Assembly (NCBI RefSeq): GCF_052050035.1
Contig: NZ_CP189882.1
Coordinates: forward strand, 5,248,714 to 5,312,713
Direction: 5' to 3'
Source: Symbiopectobacterium purcellii_A
GTDB taxonomy: Bacteria > Pseudomonadota > Gammaproteobacteria > Enterobacterales > Enterobacteriaceae
Length of the DNA: 64,000 nt
This document shows, piece by piece, positions 18,351 through 27,236 of this stretch. Position 1 is the first letter of the stretch. Each line of letters starts with the position of its first letter. The notes under the pieces are model-generated. The model was not told the DNA's origin. It saw only the letters and a list, made by a program, of their open reading frames with translations, and did no database searches. The position numbers and the translations under genes are program-made.

Positions 18351-18587
18351 GCTTACCTCACTTATCTCTAACGGTCCGCTTCTCAATACACGCGACATTC
18401 ATCGCGAATCTCAACGTACCGCAACGAAAAATCATTACGGGTGATGGTGAATAGTGTACCGTAACTGTAAGAATTAATGCGACCATTTGTGCGGTTTGCC
18501 CGCACTGCTCAAACGCGCGACAATAGCGCTGTACCGAACGTCACGCACGCTCGGTTTTGTCTTTTTTAATCTCCCTGGACCGTGACC

Positions 18588-18776
18588 ATGCAAGCTGAAA
18601 TCCTTCTGACACTCAAATTACAACAACGTCTTTTTGCCGACCCACGACGCATTGAGCTGATCAAACAGATTCGCCACACCGGTTCCATCAGCCAAGGAGC
18701 CAAACTCGCAGGTATCAGCTACAAAAGCGCCTGGGATGCCATCAACGAAATGAACCAACTGGCAGAGCAAACCATT
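18588..18776 (+). pseudogene. modE: modE 5' fragment (DNA-binding domain)
   Basis: MQAEILLTLKLQQRLFADP and on to SYKSAWDAINEMNQLAEQTI is the winged helix domain of ModE. After 63 codons the gene ends at an ISL2-like right end (18777). It is divergent from acrZ, as in E. coli. A GTG at 18582 could add two codons. The 3' end of the gene is 8.5 kb to the left at 9907. Confidence 0.9.
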
Positions 18777-18822
18777 AAGCGTGTTGCTTAATAGTGAAAT
18801 AAGGGTGTTTCGGTGATTGAAG
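18777..18822 (-). mobile_element. ISL2-like right-end fragment after modE'
   Basis: It reads aagcgtgttgcttaatag onward for 46 bp, then is cut by the IS903-like element. It is the same end as those next to galM' and the modE 3' piece. Confidence 0.85.
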
Positions 18823-18878
18823 GGCTTTGTTGAATAAATCAGAATTAGCCGACAGGATGACTCCCTCTGCTACACCTG

Positions 18879-19898
18879 TTATCCTATCCTGACGCTGTGT
18901 GGCATACCCAACAACGTCATACGGTTCAGCGCTTTGACCATCGCTATGGCTTCACCTACTTGAGCCTCATAGTCACGCAGGCTCAGATGGCCACCCAGCA
19001 AAGTTTTTATGCGGAACATCGCTGTTTCTGCCACTGAACGCCGGTGATAACCCACTTTCTTTTTCCACATATCATTACTCCCGCTCAGACGCTGATTCGC
19101 CACCGCATGGTTACGTTCATGGTACTTGTCCGGCCAGTATTTGGCTCCGCTTCGCGGCGGGATAAGGGGCCTGATTTTCTTTCTTAGCAACGCATCGTGG
19201 CAGTAACGGGCGTCATAAGCACCGTCTGCTGACACTTCCCTGATTTTTCGGTGGGTTTGGTTAATCAGGCCCGGCAGTGCCTGCGCATCTGTCGTTCCGC
19301 TGAGCGATAAGTCGGCACAGATAATCTCATGCGTCGCACTGTCTGCTGCCAGATGAAGCTTGCGCCACACTCTTCGTCTGTCAGCCCCATGCTGCCTGAC
19401 TTTCCATTCACCTTCGCCAAAGACCTTCAGACCGGTACTGTCGATGACCAGATGCGAGATTTCACCACGCGTTGGCGTTTTTATGCTGATACTGACGGTT
19501 TTTGCCCGCCGACTGACCAGAGAGTAGTCCGGGCAGCGCAGTGGCAGGCTCATCAGTGTAAAAACCGAGTCGACAAAGCCCTGTAATGCCCGGAGCGACA
19601 GGTTAAACACGCGCTTTATCATCAAAACCGTGGTAACAGCCATATCGGTGTAGTAAAGCGGCCGACCACGACCTTCAGGCGAAGAACTGTCAGTCCATGC
19701 AGCGATGGCCGACTCATCAAGCCAGACCGTCAGGGAGCCGCGTTGTCTGAGTGCTTTGTTGTATAGCCAACCGACTTAAAAATGATTACAGCCGATGCCC
19801 TGATATGTGGCAAAGAAGCATAGCTGGCTGTTATCAAAATAATGTCGCTTAGCTATAGGTGGGCCAGTTGGTGATTTTAAACTTTTGCTTTGCCATGG
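18879..19898 (-). pseudogene. IS903-type transposase, split by MITE1
   Basis: The start is ATG 19898 (MAKQKFKITNWPT), followed directly by MITE1 at a TA. It resumes in the original frame as KALRQRGSLTVWLDES. The internal frame from 19643 holds VIDSTGLKVFGEGEW, VSADGAYDARYCHDALL and RRSVAETAMFRIK, the DDE region. Except for the insertion the gene appears intact, so this copy may have been active until recently. Confidence 0.88.
19762..19857. mobile_element. MITE1 copy, subfamily 2
   Basis: This copy and the one at 42066 share variants not seen in the others: gccgatgcc, atatgtggc and gtcgcttagctata. This points to a distinct source copy. Confidence 0.92.
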
Positions 19899-19972
19899 GG
19901 AGCTGCTATCGGGAGCGATGATAGTGCTTTGATCCGGCGATCCCCTGAAAGTTCGATTTATTCAACAAAGCC

Positions 19973-20122
19973 CCTCTGGAATAGAGAGAAATAATGCGGT
20001 CATCGAAGCCGTTAAGCTGTTTTTCGTTCTTACCGATCAGTGTCGGCTCGAAGGTACTGTTGCGGTCGCGCGGAATATCGAGCTCGATCTCCCCATTTTG
20101 GCTACGTACGCTCTTGGATGTC
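19973..20122 (-). mobile_element. IS256-family fragment c, first part
   Basis: Codons for SKSVRSQNGEIELDIP and on to DDRIISLYSRG, minus strand. The part closer to the element's 5' end continues at 21376-21591 after the IS3 insertion, which left a 3-bp duplication (gtc). Confidence 0.85.
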
Positions 20123-20185
20123 TGATCCGGCCCAGAGATCGTGGACACGCTGTTAAGTGAGTAAAATTGCTGACAGAGGTGGAAA

Positions 20186-20482
20186 ATGACTCAATCGAAC
20201 GGTCGTAAAATGAGCAACAATCGCTATCCGGACGAGTTTCGGGAGAATGCTCTGCTACTTGCTCAGCGGATTGGCGTAGCCAAAGCAGCCAGTGAGTTGA
20301 ATCTTCACGAATCGCAGCTTTATGCCTGGCGTAAAAAACAGCAAATGGCGCTATCCTGCTCCGAACGTGAACAGCAGCAATCTGTTGAAATTGTAAGGCT
20401 TAAACGTCAACTGGCTGATCAGGCTGAGGAGTTAGCCATCCTCCAAAAGGCCGCGACGTACTTCGCCAGACGCCTGAAGTGA
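20186..20482 (+). CDS. IS3-family OrfA
   Basis: 98 residues with an N-terminal helix-turn-helix (MSNNRYPDEFRENALLLAQR ... LHESQLYAWRKK) and a heptad-rich C-terminus for pairing. GAGGTGG precedes the ATG. The stop overlaps the GTG start of orfB. Confidence 0.9.
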   Translation: MTQSNGRKMSNNRYPDEFRENALLLAQRIGVAKAASELNLHESQLYAWRKKQQMALSCSEREQQQSVEIVRLKRQLADQAEELAILQKAATYFARRLK

Positions 20483-21345
20483 GGTACGTCTTTATGCAAC
20501 AATATCAGGCTGAGTTTCGGGTTAAGTCTATGGCGCGTGTTCTGGTCGTCAGCCGCAGCGGATTTTATGCCTGGAGCCGACGATGTGGGCAGAAAACGGT
20601 TTCACAGCAGCGACGTGAGCTTTGCAATACCCGGGTAGCCAGCGCCTTTACGGAACAGAAAGGACGCAACGGTGCCCGCAGGCTGCGCCTGGACCTGCAG
20701 GATGCCGGTTATCATTACAATCGCAAAACCATCGCTGCCAGCCTGCGCCGGCAGGGGCTGAAGGCGAAGGCGGCAAAAAAATTCAGGGTGACAACAGATT
20801 CGAAGCATAATCGTCCGGTGGCGCCGAATCTGCTACAGCAGGATTTCACAGCATCAGCCCCGAACCAGAAATGGGTCGGTGACATCACTTACTTATGGAC
20901 GGAAGCGGGTTGGGTTTATCTGGCTGTAATAATTGATTTATTTTCACGAGCCGTTGTGGGATGGTCAATGTCGGTAAGGATGAAGTCGGGCCTGGTCTGC
21001 GATGCCCTGCAGATGGCCCTGAGCCGACGGGGTTCCCCAGAGGGCGTCATCGTCCACTCGGATCGTGGCAGTCAGTACTGTTCTGATGATTATCAGAAGT
21101 TAATTAAAATCAGTAAATTAACATGTAGCATGAGTGGAAAAGGCAACTGTTATGATAACGCGTGTGCTGAAAGTTTTTTTCACAGTTTGAAGGTGGAGCT
21201 GATCCACGGCGAACACTTTCCTGACCGGGAAACCATGAAATCTGAGGTGTTTAACTACATTGAGGTGGATTACAATCAGAAACGGCGGCATAGCACGCTG
21301 GGCTATGTCAGCCCGATGGTATTTGAACGACAAGTCCTCTCTTAA
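20479..21345 (+). CDS. IS3-family OrfB (integrase-type transposase)
   Basis: 288 residues. The DDE core shows WVGDITYLWTEAGW (Asp), VIVHSDRGSQYCS (Asp) and NACAESFFHSLKVE (Glu), all at usual spacing. The GTG start overlaps the orfA stop. In this family OrfA and OrfB are often fused by -1 frameshifting. Confidence 0.92.
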   Translation: MRYVFMQQYQAEFRVKSMARVLVVSRSGFYAWSRRCGQKTVSQQRRELCNTRVASAFTEQKGRNGARRLRLDLQDAGYHYNRKTIAASLRRQGLKAKAAKKFRVTTDSKHNRPVAPNLLQQDFTASAPNQKWVGDITYLWTEAGWVYLAVIIDLFSRAVVGWSMSVRMKSGLVCDALQMALSRRGSPEGVIVHSDRGSQYCSDDYQKLIKISKLTCSMSGKGNCYDNACAESFFHSLKVELIHGEHFPDRETMKSEVFNYIEVDYNQKRRHSTLGYVSPMVFERQVLS

Positions 21346-21375
21346 GGGCGTGTCCACCAAGTCTGGGCCAGATCA

Positions 21376-21591
21376 GTCTTGCCATTGCGGGAGTTGCCTG
21401 AATGATTACCTGCCGGGTCATGCTTAGCATACCCAAGGTGCATCTCCATCTCAGCTTCAAGAACCCGTTCCGCCAGTCTTTTAGTCAGCACCTTGAGTAG
21501 GCCTGATTCACCCAGCAGATCCTGAGGGGAGTGACAATCTTGAAGCAGTTGGTCAATAAGTTCGTTGCTGATAGGCATTTTGTTATCCTTT
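21376..21591 (-). mobile_element. IS256-family fragment c, second part
   Basis: It encodes the transposase start (MPISNELIDQLLQDCHSPQD at 21578 minus). It ends at ttgttatcctt, where an ISL2-like left end begins, so the IS256 terminal repeat is lost. Confidence 0.85.
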
Positions 21592-21679
21592 AAACTAGTT
21601 GCTGAATAGAGACTTGCATTTTTTGTCAGGCTATTGAGAATAAAAAGAGGTTTAACTTAGAGAATAAAGGTTTGAAATG

Positions 21680-21868
21680 GGCTTTGTTGAATAATTTAAG
21701 ATACTGATTTATATAAGCATTATAAAATTTCAACGACTAATTTTTCCTCTCGGAATGCTTTTTATTGTGCTAACTATTTGATTTGTCGTTCTAACAAAAT
21801 ACATTCTCTGTAAATGCATTCTAACTAAAGAAGATGTAAATCAAACGGTTAAATTATTCAACAAAGCC
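21680..21868. mobile_element. MITE2 copy, subfamily a
   Basis: 189 bp, sequence as at 8336. The flanking 9-mers (tttgaaatg and ctttttatt) differ, so the original duplication is lost or the region was rearranged. Confidence 0.9.
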
Positions 21869-21877
21869 CTTTTTATT

Positions 21878-22066
21878 GGCTTTGTTGAATAATTTAACAT
21901 GCTGATTTACATAATTATTATAACACTTCAACAACTAAGTTTTCCAGCCGTAATGCTTTTTATTGTGCTAACTACTTGATTTGTCGTTCTAACAAAATAC
22001 AGTCTCTGTACATGCATTCTACCTAAAGAAGATGTAAATCAAACGGTTAAATTATTCAACAAAGCC
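21878..22066. mobile_element. MITE2 copy, subfamily b
   Basis: 189 bp, but with about a dozen shared differences from subfamily a (for example aacatgctgatttacataat near the left end). The only other b copy is at 34709. Confidence 0.9.
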
Positions 22067-22089
22067 TCATTGGATTATCAGTCGAAGAA

Positions 22090-22827
22090 TTGAAAAATTT
22101 AGCCGCTGAATTTTCAGCTTGTTATTTGACTTATCGGAAAAAGAATCGAAAAGATCACGAGCGGCAGATGGGTGCAGGGCAGAAAGGATTTATCCCAACC
22201 CCATTAGATAAACTGCTTTTTATTTTATTGTATTTAAAATGTTATCCGACCTATGATTTGCAAGGACTTCTTTTTGGTTTAGATAGAACACGGGTATGTC
22301 GCTGGGTAAAAATATTATTGCCGGTTTTAGAGATGACCTTGGGGCGAGAATGTGTTTTGCCCGCTCGTCAAATTCGCTCTGCTGAGGAATTTTTTCGCGC
22401 CTTTCCTGGAGTTAAAGACGTCTTTATTGATGGGACAGAGCGACCTGTCCAAAAGCCTAAGAATCTGCGTCGGCGAAAAAAAATGTATTCGGGAAAGAAA
22501 AGACAGACCACTCGAAAAGGGCTTATTATGACTGACGAAACAAGGCAAATTGGATTTATCCCCATGAGCAAAAATGGGCGCCGTCACGATAAACGCTTAC
22601 TCGATAAAGTCGATATAATTCGCCATATTCCTCCTGAGGTAACCATCTGGGCAGATACCGGTTTTCAAGGTATAGATAAACAGCATCCTAATACACAAAT
22701 CCCAAAAAAAGGAACTCGAAAAAGACCTTTATCGCCTGAACAAAAACAAGAAAATAAAATAATCTCGGGCATCCGTATTACAGTTGAACACGCCATCGCG
22801 GGTATCAAGCGCGAGACTGTAAAATAA
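22090..22827 (+). pseudogene. ISL2-like transposase, C-terminus lost
   Basis: DDE_Tnp_4-type transposase. It starts within or upstream of KNLAAEFSACYLTYRKKNRK and carries a helix-turn-helix (PTYDLQGLLFGLDRTRVCRW), then DVFIDGTERPVQ, IWADTGFQGI and RITVEHAIAGIKR. The eight-A run near 22480 keeps the frame open here. The last residues are replaced by the IS256 end (ETVK). Confidence 0.85.
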
Positions 22828-23794
22828 TCTGTGTAAATTGCATTTTGAGGAAAACCTTCAAAGGATAACAAAATGCCTATCAGCAACGAACTTATTGACC
22901 AACTGCTTCAAGATTGTCACTCCCCTCAGGATCTGCTGGGTGAATCAGGCCTACTCAAGGTGCTGACTAAAAGACTGGCGGAACGGGTTCTTGAAGCTGA
23001 GATGGAGATGCACCTTGGGTATGCTAAGCATGACCCGGCAGGTAATCATTCAGGCAACTCCCGCAATGGCAAGACATCCAAGAGCGTACGTAGCCAAAAT
23101 GGGGAGATCGAGCTCGATATTCCGCGCGACCGCAACAGTACCTTCGAGCCGACACTGATCGGTAAGAACGAAAAACAGCTTAACGGCTTCGATGACCGCA
23201 TTATTTCTCTCTATTCCAGAGGGTTATCAACCCGTGATATTCAGGCACACTTTAAAGAAGTCTACGGGGTCGATGTTTCCGCTGGCTTCATTTCTCAAGT
23301 GACCAATGCTGTGATGGATGAAGTTAAGCGCTGGCAGCAACGGCCGCTGGATGCGCTTTATCCCATTGTTTACCTTGACTGTATTGTTGTCAAAAGCCAG
23401 GACGGCGGAGCCGTGGCCAACAAGTCTGTTTATCTGGCCCTCGGCGTCAACGGCCAGGGCGAAAAAGAGCTGCTGGGGCTATGGATAGCCAAAACTGAGG
23501 GGGCCAAGTTCTGGTTATCTGTGATGACAGAACTGAAAAATCGTGGGCTAAAGGACATCTTCGTCGCCTGCTGCGATGGCCTGAAAGGCTTTCCTGATGC
23601 CATTGAAGCTGTTTACCCGCATACGCGGGTACAGCTCTGCATTGTGCATCAGGTGCGGAACTCGCTGCGCTACGTCTGCTGGAAAGAGCGTAAGGCCGTT
23701 GCTGCTGACCTGCGCACCATCTATAGTTCCGCAACGCTAGAGGGCGCTGAAGAGGCCCTGGATGCCTTCGCGGCCAAATGGGATGAGCAGTTCC
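22813..23794 (+). mobile_element. IS256-family element d, 3' truncated
   Basis: The 5' terminus gagactgtaaaataatc starts at 22813. The transposase runs from 22873 (MPISNELIDQL) and is open through LIGLWIAK-type core sequence to KWDEQF, where ybhA-side DNA begins at 23795. The last third, including the catalytic Glu region, is lost. Confidence 0.88.
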
Positions 23795-23796
23795 TT

Positions 23797-23814
23797 CCCC
23801 GGCGTTCGCCGGGG
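23797..23814. terminator. GC-rich hairpin after ybhA
   Basis: A perfect inverted repeat ccccggcg-tt-cgccgggg lies 10 bases after the ybhA stop. The T-rich side (atattcttctt) is on the plus strand, so termination in the ybhA direction is not certain. Confidence 0.6.
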
Positions 23815-23823
23815 ATATTCTTC

Positions 23824-24645
23824 TTACTGCAACACTCGCTGACGGATCAGCTGTGCAATAGCCGGCTCTTCATTGTGTCCGATAACCAGGGAGGCGTGCG
23901 CTTTAACGGCGTCATCACTGTTGCCCATGGCAACGCCAAGCCCTGCGGCTTCCAGCATACTGATGTCATTGAAGTTATCGCCAAAGGCCAGCACCTCGCT
24001 CATGGAATACCCCTGAGACGTGACCCATTCACTCAGCAACTTGCCTTTGTTATTTCCGCTTTGGGCGACGTCAACCTGATCCTGCCAGGACCACTCGCAG
24101 GTCAAGCCAAACTCGTCCATGACCCGATTGGCAAAGTTGTCTAGCGCTTGCATATCCGAATGCAACAGGGCGAATTTCCAGATGTTTTGTACTCGATCGG
24201 CGGCGTTAATCAGGCTGTCAACGTGAAGAAAGGTGGGGCGTTGGTGTGGCGGCAGCGTTTCTCCCCACGCCTGAGTGCGAATCACATGGCCGGTTGGTTC
24301 TTGGTACAACATGCCGTCATCGGCGTACATCAAACCGTGAATGCCATACTCGCCTAACAAAGTCAGCACGTTTTAAGCTTGAGCCGCCGTCAGCGGATTG
24401 GCTTGCGATGTTTGCTTATGCTGATAATCGTACAGATAGGTGCCATTGCAGCAAATCGCGGGTGTATCCGGATCCAACGCCTGATAGAACGGATGAATCG
24501 CGGAATGGTGACGCCCAGTGGCGATCACCACTTTGACGCCCTGCTGGCGTGCATGCGCCAGTGCAGCGAGGGACTCCGGTAAAATTTTCTTTTGTTTGTC
24601 CAGCAATGTGCCATCCAAATCAAGAGCAATGATACCATACGTCAT
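23824..24645 (-). pseudogene. ybhA: ybhA, HAD-family (Cof-type) sugar/pyridoxal phosphatase
   Basis: From ATG 24645 the protein reads MTYGIIALDLDGTLLDKQKK (HAD motif I DLDGT), then CCNGTYLYDY. A TAA follows at codon 91, after PLTAAQA. The same frame continues with GIHGLMYADDG, NNKGKLLSEW (motif III Lys) and LAFGDNFNDISMLEAAG (motif IV). One T-to-A change (TTA to TAA) explains the stop. The gene is otherwise full length and homologous to E. coli YbhA, a phosphatase acting on pyridoxal phosphate and sugar phosphates. IS630 copy C sits 6 bp before the ATG and separates it from the divergent pgl. Confidence 0.88.
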
Positions 24646-24650
24646 AGCGG

Positions 24651-25534
24651 TATAGCCAAGCGACTTAATTTTGATTACACCATATGGACTGAGAACAAAC
24701 TCTCTGTATCGCAACCCATCTCTCTTTTTTTGCTTTTTGCTTGTGCCCATTTATGCTCAATTGGGTTAAGATCTGGCGAATATGTAGGCAAATACTCCAC
24801 CATATACCCTGCATCGATGATGACTTGTTGAATATTATGTTTTTTGTGAAAAGTGGCATTGTCCATCATGATTACACTGTTTTTAGGGAGTACTGGGATA
24901 AGGACTTGTGTGACCCAGGCATAGAAAACATCGCTGTTAATATTGATATCAAATAATCCGATAGCAAACAGCGTTGTGCCTAATAAAGCGCCGATAACAT
25001 TTGTTCTTCCCCTAGCTCCCCAGTTCTTCAGGCCAAAACACCGTTGACCTTTTGGGGAATAGCCGTGAGTCCGTGGGGCATCGTGTGAAAAACCACTTTC
25101 ATAAATAAAAACAATAGGTTTACCTTCTTTTTCATACTGTTGTTTTTTTTGTTGAAATCCCTGCCGGGCGTTTTCGTCGGCTTTCGGATGACGTAGAGTT
25201 TTTTTTATAGGTCAATCCCAGCTTTTTAAGCGCTTGCCAAATGGCCTTCTGACAAACGCCAAAACGCTCTGCACGTTCTTTTTGGTAAGCATCTGGATAT
25301 TGTTCAACATCTTTTATCAACTCGGATTTATCGATCTTTCGCTGACGCGTGGTCGATGCTTTTGACTCTATTTGATTAATCCAACGCGATACAGAGGCAG
25401 GGCCAATCCGAAATTGCTTCGCTGTTTCTCGGATACTCAACCCTTCGTTTTTCCGTGTAGATATCACTTTACGTCTAAAATCAATTGAATAGCTCATTTA
25501 AATAATGTAATCAAAATTAAGTCGTTTAGCTATA
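24651..25534 (-). mobile_element. IS630-family element, copy C (884 bp)
   Basis: It has intact ends and the same A8 split as the other copies. In the second frame the catalytic motif reads VFIYESGFS in place of VFIDESGFS (GAT to TAT near 25102), so the first Asp of the DDE triad is lost. It lies in the ybhA-pgl promoter gap. Confidence 0.9.
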
Positions 25535-25623
25535 CTATTAAGAGAGTCTAGAATTGCGTTAATGTCCATAATGTTACACCCTAAGTTGCATGGCGCAAAA
25601 TGCGACAAACCAAGGAGAAAAGC

Positions 25624-26622
25624 ATGCAGCAAGTGGTCTATATCGCCAGTCCGGAAAGCCAGCAGATTCACGTCTGGCAATTGGCGTCTTCGGGGCAGCT
25701 CACGTTGTTACAGGTTGTCGATGCGCCGGGTCAGGTGCAACCGATGGTGATAGCGCCCAACAAACAGCATCTTTACGTTGGGGTACGCCCGACGTTCTCG
25801 GCCATCAGTTATCGCATCGATGCGCAAGGTTTGCTGACGCAGGTTGGTTCTGCCTCGTTGCCGGGAAGTCCGACGCATTTGTCCACTGACCGCCAAGGAC
25901 GTTTTTTGTTTAGCGCCTCCTACAGCGGAGAAACGTTGAGCGTCAGCCCAATTGATGCCGAAGGCATTGTGGGGGAGCCGATTCAACAACTGGATGGGCT
26001 GTCAGGTTGCCACTCGAGCAATATTGATCTCCAAAACCAGGTGCTGTGGGCACCGTGCTTGAAAGAAGATCGCATTCGTTTGTATGACGTTTCTGCTGAG
26101 GGTGAGCTGTCGGTTGCGGCGCAAGCGGACCTGCATGCGGTAGATGGCGCAGGCCCACGGCATATGGATTTTCATCCCAATCAGCGTTTTGCTTACTGTG
26201 TGAATGAGCTGAACAGTTCGGTTGACGTGATTGAACTGCACTCGGTGGCGGGCAAAGCGCGCACCGTGCAGTCGTTGGATGCCATGCCGCAGGGCTTTGC
26301 GGATACCCGCTGGGCGGCGGATATTCATTTGACATCTGATGGTCGTTTCCTTTATTGCAGCGATCGCACCGCCAGTCTGTTAAGTATTTTCCAGGTGTCC
26401 GAAGATGGCAGCACCCTGACGCTGGTGGGACATCAACCAACGGAGACGCAACCGCGCGGTTTCAATATCGATAACCTCGGTGAATTTGTGATTTCTGCCG
26501 GGCAGAAGTCCCAGCACATTGAGGTGTATCGCATCGATCAGGAAAGCGGAAAGCTGCAACCGTTGGCGCGCTATGCAGTAGGGCAGGGGCCGATGTGGGT
26601 GAGTATTCTGGCGCTTGATTAA
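25624..26622 (+). CDS. pgl: 6-phosphogluconolactonase
   Basis: 332 residues with the seven-bladed beta-propeller repeats of the YbhE/Pgl lactonase family. The start is MQQVVYIASPESQQIHVWQL, nearly the E. coli N-terminus. Conserved segments are GVRPTFSAISYRID, GAGPRHMDFHPNQRFAYCVN, DTRWAADIHLTSDGRFLY and TETQPRGFNID. It hydrolyses 6-phosphogluconolactone in the oxidative pentose phosphate pathway. AGGAG is 7 bases before the ATG. It is undamaged, divergent from ybhA as in E. coli, and has kept about 85 bp of its own 5' region next to IS630. Confidence 0.95.
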   Translation: MQQVVYIASPESQQIHVWQLASSGQLTLLQVVDAPGQVQPMVIAPNKQHLYVGVRPTFSAISYRIDAQGLLTQVGSASLPGSPTHLSTDRQGRFLFSASYSGETLSVSPIDAEGIVGEPIQQLDGLSGCHSSNIDLQNQVLWAPCLKEDRIRLYDVSAEGELSVAAQADLHAVDGAGPRHMDFHPNQRFAYCVNELNSSVDVIELHSVAGKARTVQSLDAMPQGFADTRWAADIHLTSDGRFLYCSDRTASLLSIFQVSEDGSTLTLVGHQPTETQPRGFNIDNLGEFVISAGQKSQHIEVYRIDQESGKLQPLARYAVGQGPMWVSILALD

Positions 26623-26632
26623 GCCCGACGGG

Positions 26633-26653
26633 GTTCCCGCGCAGTGCGGGAAC
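26633..26653. terminator. Hairpin between pgl and fdnI
   Basis: gttcccgc-gcagt-gcgggaac lies 10 bases after the pgl stop and 40 after the convergent fdnI stop. There is no long T run, so it is a probable shared terminator. Confidence 0.6.
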
Positions 26654-27092
26654 GCCAACAGGATATTCACGGCCTGTCGCCGGGAAGCCAGATTTATTTC
26701 TTCTCTTCTTCTTCGTTAAGCATCTGACGCGCCCAACGCGGATTGTGCTTACGCGCCCACTTGGCAGAGACTTTGCCTTCGATCATGCCCTTGATGGAAC
26801 CGCGTACCCAGAACGCCATGTACATATGAATCAGGATGGCGTGGATCAACACGATAGCTGCCGCCGCATGAACCAGAATGGCGTAGCGCACGATGTCGAT
26901 CGGGAACAGGTGAGCAAAGTACGGCCGCCACATGATGATGCCGGTAATCAGCAACACCAGCGTTAACCCCATGATGCTCCAGAACATCATCTTCTGGCCC
27001 GGGTTGTATTTGCCTACATCCGCGACGTTATGTTCATTGCCTTTCAGAACCTCAACGATATGCAGGAACCAGGGAAGGTCGCGGCGTTTAGG

Positions 27093-27188
27093 TATAGCCA
27101 ACCGACTTAAAAATGATTACATCCTATGCCCTGATATGCGGCAAAGAATCATAGCTGGCTGTTATCAAAATAATGTCGTTTGGCTATA
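27093..27188. mobile_element. MITE1 copy, outer end of the fdnI insertion
   Basis: 96 bp, with one difference at aaagaatcatag. It forms one end of the DNA inserted in fdnI; IS630 copy D forms the other. Confidence 0.92.
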
Positions 27189-27236
27189 ACGTGTGGCAAT
27201 CCGTCTATATTCCTTTAAACGGCCAAAACATCTTTC
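27189..27236. other. 48-bp passenger DNA between MITE1 and IS630 in fdnI
   Basis: These 48 bp (beginning acgtgtggcaatccgtctat) are not fdnI: joining HN at 28121 to IPKRRD at 27092 across a single TA gives the exact E. coli FdnI spacing. They are not seen elsewhere in the window. They therefore came in with the two flanking elements. Confidence 0.7.

Larger units (their letters stand above)
18823..19972 (-). mobile_element. IS903-like (IS5 family) element, copy 1, interrupted by MITE1
   Basis: Both ends are present (ggctttgttgaataaatc / gatttattcaacaaagcc). Subtracting MITE1 leaves about 1.05 kb, the IS903 length. It is the only copy in the window with both ends. Confidence 0.92.
20123..21375 (+). 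mobile_element. IS3-family element, complete (1253 bp)
   Basis: Terminal repeats are tgatccggcccagag and its counterpart ctgggccagatca. A 3-bp target duplication gtc is at 20120-20122 and 21376-21378. Two open frames are intact. It is inserted in an IS256 fragment and is one of the few undamaged elements in the window. Confidence 0.93.
21592..22812 (+). mobile_element. ISL2-like IS5-family element, copy 2, with two MITE2s
   Basis: The left end aaactagttgctgaatag is the imperfect inverse of the right end found at 9905. Two MITE2 copies of different subfamilies lie in its 5' part, 9 bp apart. The right end is cut by IS256 at 22813. Confidence 0.82.

Noticed and set aside
22873..24144. 423-codon frame that seems to be a complete IS256 transposase
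   Set aside because: After KWDEQF (about 23794) the codons are antisense ybhA, not IS256. The transposase is truncated.
24373..24750. Open frame fusing antisense IS630 codons to the start of ybhA
   Set aside because: The ybhA ATG at 24645 matches the family start exactly. The upstream part is IS630 antisense DNA.
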